This document shows, piece by piece, positions 28,572 through 36,168 of a DNA stretch of 64,000 nt; position 1 is the first letter of the stretch; each line of letters starts with the position of its first letter. A program made the position numbers and the translations under genes. The notes under the pieces were generated by a model, which was given only the letters and a program-made list of their open reading frames with translations, was not told the DNA's origin and did not search any database. This DNA comes from Bacteroidales bacterium (GTDB lineage: Bacteria; Bacteroidota; Bacteroidia; Bacteroidales; 4484-276), in assembly GCA_014860585.1 (NCBI GenBank), contig JACZJL010000171.1:30858-94857 (forward strand), written 5' to 3'.

Positions 28572-31076
28572 ATGAAAAAGATTTACAATCAAATGCTCGC
28601 GCTGATGGTGACAATTTTCCTGTTGTCACCGGTTTTGGTCCAATCACAATCCAATCAGTACCTCCACTTCGACAAAGTGGACGATTATGTGATCCTGCAA
28701 AATGCCTCCCAGTATTTCTCAGGTACTACCCAACTAACCATCACCGGTTGGTTTTACTGCGATGCGCTTTCATACGGCCAGGGCTATATGGGATTCAGGG
28801 CAGGTTCCGGAACAGCGGAATTTTACCTGATCCAGCTGAACAACGGTATGATGGAATGCAGGCTGTTAACCACCACCGGACTGCATGAGTATGTGGCGCC
28901 GGCAAACACAGTAATACCTCAGATTTGGCAACACATCGCCTGGGTTTTTGATGTGAATTCCATAAAACTCTATGTGAACGGGGCACTAAAAGGGAGTGCT
29001 GCTGCCTCGGGCGTTTTCCAGGGTGAAAACGTTCCTTTCGCCATTGGCAAAAGTACATTAGGGGGTTTTAATTTTGTTTATGGTGGACGGGTTGACGAGG
29101 TTTCCGCCTGGAACAAGGCATTGTCTCAGACTGAAATTCAGGATATGATGGACAATGAACTGACCGGCAACGAAGAAGGTTTACAACTTTATTACAAGTT
29201 TAACCAGGGTGAGCCGGGTGGAAACAATACTTCGATCACCCACCTGATCAGTGAGATCGGCAGTGGAGAAAGAGATGCAGAACTGATGAACTTTGCACTG
29301 ATTGGAGAAACATCCAACTTCAATGGTACCCTCAATCCCGGCTACCAGGCCATTTCCTTTCCTCAAATTCCCAATCATCTTACCAGCGATCCCCCATTTG
29401 CCATCGAAGCCACTGCTACCTCCGGCCTTGAAGTATTTTTTGAAGTCCTCTCCGGACCAGCTACCATTGATGGCAATATTGTGACATTGACCGGCGAACC
29501 CGGCGAAGTCAGCATCAGGGCAACCCAACCGGGAAATTCAACGTTTGACCCGGCCATTCCGGTGATCAATAATTTTATGGTGCTTGACCCGGACACCTTT
29601 GTGCCCGAAATTGACCCAAGACATCCGCTTCCCGGAGATGTTTTCGTGTCCAACCTCTCCCAGATCAGACTCACTGCAAAAGCAACCATTGATTATCCTG
29701 AACTATTTTGGGTGCAAGGCGTTCAATTTGTGATTAACGGGCAGACCATCCAGGCCAATGATCCGCTGGGAACCGGATATTTCACCGGTTGGTGGACTCC
29801 TCCGGCCTACGGAAATTACACCATTTCGATCGTATCGTCGAACAACTTTGGCGCCTCTGCCACCGAAACCGTGAATGTTAACATCACATCAAGCGCTTAC
29901 AATATGGAGGTTGTAGCTTTCGAAGGTGTGTGGTTAAGTCCCAGCAATGTAACCCAGGTCGTTGAAGGCGAATTGCCCTCTTACCTGGGTGCTTTCAGCC
30001 AGGTCAACGCAACCCTCGAGGTGAGCTGCCCTCAGAATGGCTGCGGTGAATGGGACCGTGTGGCTCACGTTGAAGCCATGAGCCTTGATGGTGAATGGTT
30101 CGAAATCATCCGCTACATTACCCCTTACGGCGTGCCCTGTTCTCACCAGATTGATCTTACCGATTACATGTCGCTGCTTCAGGGAAAAGTTGCCTTCAGG
30201 CTTCATTGCGCCACACTTGATAATGGGTTCGTGTATAAACTAAAGCTTAATTACACGGAAGGACAGCCCGATTATCTGTACAGCAATGTATTCAACATTT
30301 GGCAGGACACCTACCAGTTCGGCGATTATGCCAACCTGCAGCCGGTGGAAGATCAGAATTTTCAGTTTCCTTCCAATGCATCGGCTGCACGCCTGAAACT
30401 GGTCTCGAGCGGTCATGGCTGGGGAGACCTGAACACGGGCAATGCAGCAGAATTTTACAACGCTACCCATCACATTTGGGTAAATGGGGCACAAACTTTC
30501 ACCCAACACAACTGGAGCACCTGTAACCCAAACCCTGACGGATGTCAGCCACAAAACGGAACCTGGTACCACAACCGGGCCGGCTGGTGCCCCGGTTCCA
30601 TCGCTCCCTGGTTCGACTATGACATGACCCCTTACATTTCAGGAGGAAATGCCACCTTGAAATATGTTTTCTACGAGCAATATGTTGATTTCTGTCACCC
30701 TAACCATCCTGACTGTGTGACCGGAGTGACCTGTGCCGACTGTAACGACGGGTTCAACCCTCACCTCATTGTTGCCTGCAACATGGTGGTTTTTTCAGAC
30801 AATTACTTTGTTGGCATCGAAAAACAGGATTTGAACGCAGAATTTACCATCAGGCCTAACCCAAGCAGCGGACTTGTGGAGGTATTTTCAACAAGGGCAA
30901 AATCAGGGCAAAATTCAGTTATTAAGGTAATGAACATGACCGGAACCACGGTGGAACAGTTTAACTGGAACGGAACTGCTGTCCAACTGGATCTGTCACA
31001 TCATCCCAAAGGTGTTTATTTCCTTTTAATCCAAACCAACCAGAAAAATGAAGTAAAAAAACTGGTCATCCAGTAA
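28572..31076 (+). CDS. Secreted LamG plus PNGase F-like protein with T9SS sorting domain
   Basis: The protein has 834 residues. After the signal peptide (ending VLVQSQ), residues 28-230 form a LamG/concanavalin-like domain (FDKVDDYVILQNASQYF, WNKALSQTEIQDMMDNEL). Residues about 455-745 match PNGase F, which removes N-glycans from asparagine: CGEWDRVAHVEAM with Asp495 at the position of catalytic Asp60, EIIRYITPYGVP, AAEFYNATHHIWV with Glu627 at the position of Glu206, and NRAGWCPGS. The third acidic residue (Glu118 of PNGase F) is replaced by Cys546 or Ala547 in HCATLDNG. A T9SS sorting domain ends the protein (FTIRPNPSSGLVEVF). Deglycosylation is likely but not certain given that change. Confidence 0.85.
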   Translation: MKKIYNQMLALMVTIFLLSPVLVQSQSNQYLHFDKVDDYVILQNASQYFSGTTQLTITGWFYCDALSYGQGYMGFRAGSGTAEFYLIQLNNGMMECRLLTTTGLHEYVAPANTVIPQIWQHIAWVFDVNSIKLYVNGALKGSAAASGVFQGENVPFAIGKSTLGGFNFVYGGRVDEVSAWNKALSQTEIQDMMDNELTGNEEGLQLYYKFNQGEPGGNNTSITHLISEIGSGERDAELMNFALIGETSNFNGTLNPGYQAISFPQIPNHLTSDPPFAIEATATSGLEVFFEVLSGPATIDGNIVTLTGEPGEVSIRATQPGNSTFDPAIPVINNFMVLDPDTFVPEIDPRHPLPGDVFVSNLSQIRLTAKATIDYPELFWVQGVQFVINGQTIQANDPLGTGYFTGWWTPPAYGNYTISIVSSNNFGASATETVNVNITSSAYNMEVVAFEGVWLSPSNVTQVVEGELPSYLGAFSQVNATLEVSCPQNGCGEWDRVAHVEAMSLDGEWFEIIRYITPYGVPCSHQIDLTDYMSLLQGKVAFRLHCATLDNGFVYKLKLNYTEGQPDYLYSNVFNIWQDTYQFGDYANLQPVEDQNFQFPSNASAARLKLVSSGHGWGDLNTGNAAEFYNATHHIWVNGAQTFTQHNWSTCNPNPDGCQPQNGTWYHNRAGWCPGSIAPWFDYDMTPYISGGNATLKYVFYEQYVDFCHPNHPDCVTGVTCADCNDGFNPHLIVACNMVVFSDNYFVGIEKQDLNAEFTIRPNPSSGLVEVFSTRAKSGQNSVIKVMNMTGTTVEQFNWNGTAVQLDLSHHPKGVYFLLIQTNQKNEVKKLVIQ

Positions 31077-31099
31077 AACACAAATTTGCCTATAAAATC

Positions 31100-31133
31100 A
31101 ATCCGGCAGGTCATTCCTCATGCCTGCCGGATT
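31100..31133 (+). terminator. Intrinsic terminator after the Sus/PNGase F-like operon
   Basis: An 11-bp stem (31100-31110 with 31123-31133, arms AATCCGGCAGG and CCTGCCGGATT) with a 12-base loop is followed by TTCTTTC. It lies 24 bp after the stop of the PNGase F-like gene and separates it from the PHP gene. Confidence 0.7.
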
Positions 31134-31147
31134 TCTTTCAAATTTTT

Positions 31148-31306
31148 GACTGTCAGAAAACACCCTGAATCTGATTTTCAACGATTTAATTACCCCGCCC
31201 TAAAGGGAGTAAATCGTTGAAAATCATTGCTCCCGGAATTTATCCCGAGACTTCGGGAGGGTTGGGGCTAACAATGATTTTCAACATTTGGAGTTTTCTG
31301 GTAGTC
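31148..31306. repeat. Palindromic intergenic element, copy 1 (159 bp)
   Basis: Imperfect 17-bp terminal inverted repeats (GACTGTCAGAAAACACC and GGAGTTTTCTGGTAGTC) flank two internal hairpins built on GATTTTCAACGATTTA/TAAATCGTTGAAAATC and TTGAAAATCATTG/CAATGATTTTCAAC. A second copy, inverted, lies at 63248-63396. No coding capacity. It looks like a small non-autonomous mobile element. Confidence 0.75.
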
Positions 31307-31353
31307 ACTAATTTGATCAAATCCTTAGTAAACCGGATTAACACATTTTCAAC

Positions 31354-32472
31354 ATGCAAGCAAAAAAGATTTTCGTTTTATTACTGCTAACCATAACTAC
31401 ATTAATAATTTCCGCCCAGACCCGGCAAAATTTCCGGGTTCCCGATATTCCGGGCTACCTGACTTTGAAAGGTGACTTCCACATGCATACGCCATTCTCC
31501 GACGGAACGGTATGGCCTGCCGACCGGGTAAAAGAAGCCTGGCGAGACGGACTGGATGTGATCGCCATTACCGATCATGTGGAATATAATCCCAACAAAA
31601 AAGATGTCAGCACCGATTTGAACCGTCCTTACGAGATTGCCTTTCCTGTAGCTGAAAAATATGGAATCCTGCTGATTCGGGCAGCCGAAATCACCCGAAG
31701 TATGCCTCCAGGTCATTTTAACGCTTACTTTCTGACTGACGCCAACCTGCTCAGGCATGCTGATGTTGATTCTGCTTTCCAGGCTGCAGCCGATCAGGGT
31801 GCATATTTTATTTGGAACCACCCGGGTTGGAAAGCACAACAGCCCGATTCAACCCATTGGTTCCCCATCCACACCGAATTTCACCAAAAAGGCTGGCTGC
31901 ATGGTATTGAAGTGTTTAACGAAAAGGAATTTTACCCGGTCGTATTACGCTGGGCAACAGAGAAAAACCTGACCTGTTTTGCCAATTCCGATGTGCATGA
32001 ACCCATTGATTTCCTTTATGATCCCTCTAAAAAAGAACGCAGGCCGATGACCCTTGTTTTTGCAAAAGACAGAACTACCGAAGCCGTCAAAGAAGCATTT
32101 TTTGAGCACAGAACCCTCGCTTTTTTCAATGATACCCTGGCTGGAAATGAAATATGGCTGAAAGCGCTGATCGGGCAGTGTATCGCCCTGCAAAAAAGCA
32201 GCATTAAGATCAATGAAAAGAATGAGGCCGTACTGATTCTCAATAATCTCTCAGACATTCCTTTTCGACTAACAGGGATCAGCACCGATGATTTTTCACT
32301 CCCCGCCACAATTGAGCTTAATGCCAATTCCTCTACCCAGGTTAGCGTCAGGAATATAAAAAAAACAAATTTGGAAGGGAAGCAGTCACAGCTCGCTTTC
32401 ACGGTGAAAAACGCATTATCAGGCGACGGAAATCCATTGACGATTGGATTGAATTTGAAATTCCACGATTGA
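31354..32472 (+). CDS. Exported PHP-domain phosphoesterase
   Basis: The 372-residue product has a signal peptide (MQAKKIFVLLLLTITTLIISAQ) and a PHP (polymerase and histidinol phosphatase) metal-hydrolase domain. Metal ligands are visible: HMHTPFSDG near residue 43, AITDHVEYN near 73, Glu in RAAEITRS near 113, WNHPGW near 155, and NSDVHEP near 213. The C-terminal 100 residues form a separate beta-rich domain (IELNANSSTQVSVRNIK). PHP proteins usually cleave phosphoesters; the substrate here is unknown. It follows the PNGase F-like gene after a terminator and a repeat element, so it may have its own promoter. Being exported is common for this Bacteroidota subgroup. Confidence 0.85.
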   Translation: MQAKKIFVLLLLTITTLIISAQTRQNFRVPDIPGYLTLKGDFHMHTPFSDGTVWPADRVKEAWRDGLDVIAITDHVEYNPNKKDVSTDLNRPYEIAFPVAEKYGILLIRAAEITRSMPPGHFNAYFLTDANLLRHADVDSAFQAAADQGAYFIWNHPGWKAQQPDSTHWFPIHTEFHQKGWLHGIEVFNEKEFYPVVLRWATEKNLTCFANSDVHEPIDFLYDPSKKERRPMTLVFAKDRTTEAVKEAFFEHRTLAFFNDTLAGNEIWLKALIGQCIALQKSSIKINEKNEAVLILNNLSDIPFRLTGISTDDFSLPATIELNANSSTQVSVRNIKKTNLEGKQSQLAFTVKNALSGDGNPLTIGLNLKFHD

Positions 32473-32637
32473 TCTGCTGACAGGGGGCTATGCATTGCAA
32501 AATTGTCAGATTCACCTCCCTTCCATCGAACTTGTAATCTTTTTACCCTTATCTTCAGAAAAAACGATTGAGTTTGCAAAGCCAAACTGCGTTGCGTTCA
32601 ACTTGGTTTTCAATAGTGGTGGCAAGGTCGTTTTTGT

Positions 32638-32645
32638 TAATTTTG
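32638..32645 (+). promoter_or_regulatory. Candidate -7 box upstream of the sigma-54 activator gene
   Basis: TAATTTTG fits TAnnTTTG and lies 74 bp upstream of the ATG at 32720. No clear -33 element was seen at the right distance. Confidence 0.35.
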
Positions 32646-32719
32646 CCGGTGTTATTAAAAAAATAATTTGAAATCAATTTAAAGATTTTAAAAATACAAA
32701 TTCTCTGAGGATCTATGCT

Positions 32720-33880
32720 ATGGCAAAAATACTGGTAATTGACGACGAACGGAGCATCCGCAACACATTGCGTGATATTTTGGAATACGAAAACTACAAA
32801 GTGGATGATGCAGAGAATGGCATGGAAGGGCTTAAACTGGCCAACAGCAAAAAGTATGACCTGATCCTGCTCGACATCAAGATGCCCGGGATGGATGGCA
32901 TCGAAACACTGGAGCACATCATGAAGTTTTCGGATACGCCGGTAGTGATGATTTCGGGGCACGGGACGATTGAGACCGCTGTAGAGGCCATCAAGAAAGG
33001 CGCTTACGACTACATTGCCAAGCCACTCGACCTGAACCGGCTGCTGGTAACCATCCGCAACGCAGTTGACAAATCGAATCTGGTGAAGGAGACAAAAATC
33101 CTCAAGCAGGAAGTACCGCAAACCTGGGAGATGATCGGCCAGTCGCCCGCGATGATGCATGTAAAAGAGATGATCGAAAAAGTGGCGCCCTCCAATGCGC
33201 GCGTGCTCATTCAGGGCAGCAACGGAACCGGTAAAGAGTTGGTTGCCCGATGGCTGCACGAAAAAAGTCCGCGTGCCAATGCACCCTTCATCGAAGTGAA
33301 TTGCGCCGCCATCCCCTCCGAGCTCATCGAAAGCCAGTTGTTCGGCCACGAAAAAGGATCGTTCACCTCGGCCATTAAACAGCGCAAAGGCGATTTTGAA
33401 CTGGCCGACACAGGCACGCTGTTCCTTGACGAGATCGGAGATATGAGCTTGTCGGCACAGGCCAAGGTGCTGCGCGCTTTGCAGGAAAACAAGATCACCC
33501 GCGTCGGCGGCGAAAAGGACATCATTGTGGATGTCCGCATTATTGCTGCTACCAACAAGAACCTCAGCGAAGAGATTGCCAAAGGCAATTTCCGCGAAGA
33601 CCTTTACCACCGCCTCAGCGTCATCATCATCGAAGTGCCCGATCTCAACGCACGCGAGGGAGATATCCCACTGTTGGTTGATCATTTTATGGAGGACGTC
33701 TGCAAAAAAATGGGAAAAACCCTGCTGACTTTGTCCGAAGGCGCTTACAACAAACTGGAAGCCTATCAATGGACCGGTAATGTGCGCGAGCTGCGCAATG
33801 TCGTCGAACGGCTGGCCATCCTCTGCGATAAAATTGTAACGGAAGAGGATGTGGTCAAATACCTGCAGCCGCTGCATTAA
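32720..33880 (+). CDS. Response regulator with sigma-54 activator ATPase, no DNA-binding domain
   Basis: The 386-residue protein has a receiver domain (residues 1-118; phosphoacceptor Asp52 in LLDIKMPGMDG) joined to an NtrC-family AAA+ domain (about 135-380). Walker A is GSNGTGKE at 166-173, Walker B LFLDEIGD at 234-241, and the R-finger region reads NFREDLYHRLSV. The sigma-54-contact loop, normally GAFTGA, reads GSFTSA at 213-218. The chain stops right after the AAA+ lid (EEDVVKYLQPLH), so the Fis-type helix-turn-helix of classical NtrC is absent. From memory, this short form is common in Bacteroidota. No sensor kinase gene is adjacent. Confidence 0.88.
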   Translation: MAKILVIDDERSIRNTLRDILEYENYKVDDAENGMEGLKLANSKKYDLILLDIKMPGMDGIETLEHIMKFSDTPVVMISGHGTIETAVEAIKKGAYDYIAKPLDLNRLLVTIRNAVDKSNLVKETKILKQEVPQTWEMIGQSPAMMHVKEMIEKVAPSNARVLIQGSNGTGKELVARWLHEKSPRANAPFIEVNCAAIPSELIESQLFGHEKGSFTSAIKQRKGDFELADTGTLFLDEIGDMSLSAQAKVLRALQENKITRVGGEKDIIVDVRIIAATNKNLSEEIAKGNFREDLYHRLSVIIIEVPDLNAREGDIPLLVDHFMEDVCKKMGKTLLTLSEGAYNKLEAYQWTGNVRELRNVVERLAILCDKIVTEEDVVKYLQPLH

Positions 33881-33897
33881 AAGGGATGGTTTATTCA

Positions 33898-33943
33898 TAA
33901 ACCTTTACAGGTCTTAATCCCGCACGTGCGGGACTGTCAGGTT
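33898..33943. repeat. Nested hairpin repeat, copy 1 (CCCG...CGGG type)
   Basis: The core TCCCGCACGTGCGGGA sits inside outer pairing arms AAACCT/AGGTTT and ACAG/CTGT. Two further copies with the same flanks (GGTCTnAATCCCG ... CGGGACTGTCAGGTTT) lie at 57076-57123 and 57188-57234. It begins 17 bp after the sigma-54 activator stop. Confidence 0.65.
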
Positions 33944-33960
33944 TCAGTGAATTTACGTTT

Positions 33961-33997
33961 AGCGATAGTATCGCATGAAGCGATGCTGTCGCTTTTT
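33961..33997 (+). terminator. Strong hairpin followed by T-run
   Basis: A 14-bp stem with two G-U pairs (33961-33974 with 33980-33993, arms AGCGATAGTATCGC and GCGATGCTGTCGCT) and a 5-base loop ATGAA is followed by a run of T. It lies 80 bp after the sigma-54 activator stop and probably ends its transcript. Confidence 0.65.
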
Positions 33998-34047
33998 GCT
34001 TCGCCTGTCCCCCATTTAGTTGAGGCTTTAGCCTGCCATGAATCATA

Positions 34048-34122
34048 GTCAAGCCGTGAATGCTACCAAATGACAAAAAGTTCTAAAGTGCTGGGTCTTT
34101 TGCGGATGATTCACGGGGTCAC
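34048..34122. repeat. Single copy of the 76-bp paired-palindrome family
   Basis: It begins GTCAAGCCGTGAATGCTACC and ends GATTCACGGGGTCAC, 75 bp apart end to end. The ends and spacing match the units at 41041-41728 and 55237-55932, with a diverged interior. Confidence 0.7.
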
Positions 34123-34172
34123 TTCAATCATGACAATTTTCATTTTCAAACAAGTACGAAAACAAATTTTCC

Positions 34173-34180
34173 TACATTTG
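34173..34180 (+). promoter_or_regulatory. Candidate -7 box upstream of the HU-like remnant
   Basis: TACATTTG fits TAnnTTTG and lies 75 bp upstream of the ATG at 34255. This is the usual arrangement for an HU-type gene, which supports the idea that a real gene once stood here. Confidence 0.4.
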
Positions 34181-34254
34181 CACGGGTGATTTTTGGCGGG
34201 CGGAAAATTTCGGAATGGATCACCGCGAATCATTAACATTGAAAGCTTTCGGCA

Positions 34255-34428
34255 ATGGCAATAATTTACAAAGCAGTACCAAAGAAAAACCCGCTCAACC
34301 TGGCGCAGCCGGCACGTACAAAAGCTATCGTTGAAGTTCTGGCTCTTTCTGAAGGCTTTAGACGAGTTTACCTTAAAAAAGACCTTGATAAGGCTAAAAA
34401 CCGGTATTCACCTTACAATTATTACTGA
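34255..34428 (+). pseudogene. Remnant of an HU-like DNA-binding protein gene
   Basis: A 57-codon frame begins MAIIYKAVPKKNPLNLAQPA, which resembles the N-terminus of the HU-like proteins of Bacteroidales (MAxxYKxVxRKNPxxPxxPxKYYA). It then jumps to LALSEGFRRVYLKKD, lacking most of the roughly 130-residue domain. An internal deletion is the simplest explanation. A short real protein cannot be ruled out. The piece lies at the left edge of the accessory island, just after a repeat and a promoter-like box. Confidence 0.4.
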
Positions 34429-34487
34429 CGGTTCTAATAACTATAAGTTTTTACCTTATCAACTTATGAATTTGTAACGAAAATAAA

Positions 34488-35147
34488 ATGAAAATGAAGA
34501 ATATCTTGAGTAGATTTAGAATGAAAGAAATCCATTTATTTTGGATATGCCTAATTTTTGGTCTTTTCCTAATTTATTTCATTTTTATCAGACACGACTT
34601 GATTAGAAATCCGGAGCAAAAAATCACCTTTATTATTGCATCATTCGGTATTTTATTCAGCATATTACAATTCTGGTATAATTCAATAAGACATAGAAAT
34701 GATTTCTTAAGAAATATGGGATATGAAGAATATAAACGAATTAGAGAGTTGACAAATAGATTCTTCAATGCTCTGTATGAGAATATGCAAGGAGATCAAA
34801 ATATTCATTTGCTTTCAAGGCAACTTGTTAATCTTAAAAATGAAATTTCTGCTATTATTCGAATTACAAATAAATCCATTTTCAAAGGAATTCTCGAAAA
34901 TGATTACGTTAAAGAATTTGGCGTTAAATCTGAATCTGTTGTACTTAAAACTGATGAACTTCGTGCTAAACTAGACAAACTTTTTGAGAAAAAAGAAGCC
35001 TTAGGAAATCTAGTTGACTTTGAGATTGAGGTTGAAAAAATGAATTGGCATAATGAAATCAGAGATATAATTAAAGAACTTTATGAATTGAAGTATCATG
35101 TATTTGAATTTATGGAGAAAAAATTGGTAAAAAATTACGGTTACTAA
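34488..35147 (+). CDS. Orphan membrane protein, AT-rich, unrecognised
   Basis: The 219-residue product has two transmembrane helices near the N-terminus (EIHLFWICLIFGLFLIYFIFI and ITFIIASFGILFSILQFW), then a long charged helical cytoplasmic part (about residues 65-219) with likely coiled-coil stretches such as DELRAKLDKLFEKKEAL and EIRDIIKELYELKYHVFEF. I recognise no family. The DNA is far richer in A and T than the neighbouring genes, which points to recent transfer. It sits between an HU-like remnant and a toxin-antitoxin pair in the accessory island. A defence or stress role would be guesswork. Confidence 0.7.
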   Translation: MKMKNILSRFRMKEIHLFWICLIFGLFLIYFIFIRHDLIRNPEQKITFIIASFGILFSILQFWYNSIRHRNDFLRNMGYEEYKRIRELTNRFFNALYENMQGDQNIHLLSRQLVNLKNEISAIIRITNKSIFKGILENDYVKEFGVKSESVVLKTDELRAKLDKLFEKKEALGNLVDFEIEVEKMNWHNEIRDIIKELYELKYHVFEFMEKKLVKNYGY

Positions 35148-35302
35148 CAGCACATAATAGATAATACCTGGCTTAAGGGAAATCAATTAAAATAAAAAGC
35201 AACATCAACATACAGTAAACAAATAAATGTTCATAGAGGGAAAGTCCACAGTTTCTAACGGCAAAAACATTAACCCACAAACGATATACATACCACACCA
35301 AA

Positions 35303-35410
35303 ATGACTCCACAACTCAAACCCCGCCAGGCGCTAAACAAAGCCTTTTGGAAGATGAAACCCAACAGGGCTGAGATGGAAAACCTTGCAGCCGATGTCAT
35401 AAATCTGTGA
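35303..35410 (+). pseudogene. Partial duplicate of the restriction gene 5' end
   Basis: A 35-codon frame, MTPQLKPRQALNKAFWKMKP and then NRAEMENLAADVINL, closely copies the first 25 residues of the type IIG enzyme at 36169 (MTPHPLKPRQALNKAFLKVK). At the DNA level about 80 bp are nearly identical, with one 3-base difference in length. The copy diverges after NRAEM and ends at a TGA. It lies 866 bp upstream of the intact gene, in the same direction, with the toxin-antitoxin pair between. Confidence 0.65.
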
Positions 35411-35445
35411 AACAGGACTGGTATTCCTGAAAACAATTTCTTTAT

Positions 35446-35453
35446 TAATTTTG
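35446..35453 (+). promoter_or_regulatory. Candidate -7 box of the MntA/HepT operon
   Basis: TAATTTTG fits TAnnTTTG. It ends 6 bp before the ATG at 35460, so the transcript would have almost no leader. It covers the TTG at 35451, which is therefore not the start. Confidence 0.45.
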
Positions 35454-35459
35454 CAAAGT

Positions 35460-35768
35460 ATGAATGTTATTCAACAGCATATTGGCCGGATCGCTCAGCT
35501 TTGTGAATTGAACAAAGTCAGCGCCCTCTTTGCTTTTGGCTCAGTTGTTACGGACAAATTTAATCCAGACAGCGATATTGACCTGATTGTTGATTTTGAT
35601 GAAAATGATCCTTTAACCTACACTGATCAATATTTTAACCTGAAGTTCCAACTCGAGGATTTGCTGAAAAGACAAATTGATCTTCTTGAACAGAAAGCAA
35701 TCAGAAACAGATTTCTGCAAAGTGAAATTGATCGTACCAAAATTCAGATCTATGGAAAAGGAAATTAA
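35460..35768 (+). CDS. mntA: MntA-type antitoxin (minimal nucleotidyltransferase)
   Basis: The 102-residue protein (start MNVIQQHIGRIAQL) has the minimal nucleotidyltransferase motif GSx10DxD: Gly27-Ser28 and Asp39-x-Asp41 in FGSVVTDKFNPDSDIDLIVDF. In known HepT/MntA pairs the transferase adds AMP units to a tyrosine of the HEPN toxin and so silences it. The next gene is such a toxin and overlaps this one by 17 bp, the usual coupling. The third acidic residue could be one of the Asp/Glu near QIDLLEQ. Function is inferred from family knowledge and the gene pair. Confidence 0.85.
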   Translation: MNVIQQHIGRIAQLCELNKVSALFAFGSVVTDKFNPDSDIDLIVDFDENDPLTYTDQYFNLKFQLEDLLKRQIDLLEQKAIRNRFLQSEIDRTKIQIYGKGN

Positions 35769-36087
35769 AACCTGGCTTGAAGACATAAAACAATCAATTG
35801 AAGAAATCGAAGGGTTTTTGCCAGAACGAAGAATCTTTTCGGAATTTCAAAAAGACCTCAAAACAAGAAAAGCCGTCGAGAGGAATATTGAAATCATTGG
35901 CGAAGCTGTAAACAGAATTTTGAGAGCTGACCATTCAATAAAAATAACCAACGCAAGAAGAATAGTTGACACAAGAAACAGAATAAGTCATGGTTATGAC
36001 ACTATTTCTACAGACATCATCTGGGCTATTGCAATAAACGATCTGAAAAATTTATACATTGAGATAAAAAAGTTACTGGAAGAATAA
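35752..36087 (+). CDS. hepT: HepT-type HEPN toxin (DUF86)
   Basis: The 111-residue helical protein starts at the ATG at 35752 (MEKEIKTWLEDIKQS), inside the end of the mntA frame. It carries the HEPN ribonuclease motif Rx4-6HxY as Arg75, His80 and Tyr82 in RNRISHGYD. Other family marks are RNIEIIGEAVNRIL and DIIWAIAINDLKNLY. HepT toxins cleave RNA, in known cases tRNA, until AMPylated by MntA. Together the two genes form a complete toxin-antitoxin module placed directly upstream of a restriction-modification gene. Confidence 0.86.
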   Translation: MEKEIKTWLEDIKQSIEEIEGFLPERRIFSEFQKDLKTRKAVERNIEIIGEAVNRILRADHSIKITNARRIVDTRNRISHGYDTISTDIIWAIAINDLKNLYIEIKKLLEE

Positions 36088-36168
36088 GAGCAGAATTGAC
36101 AATTAAAAGGTGCACATTCCAATAATGGTTACAAAATAAATGAACATATCCACTCAGTCACATCCCAA

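Noticed and set aside
32555..33898. Long 447-codon frame on the minus strand over the sigma-54 activator
   Set aside because: It is the antisense shadow of a clear NtrC-type gene and has no family pattern.
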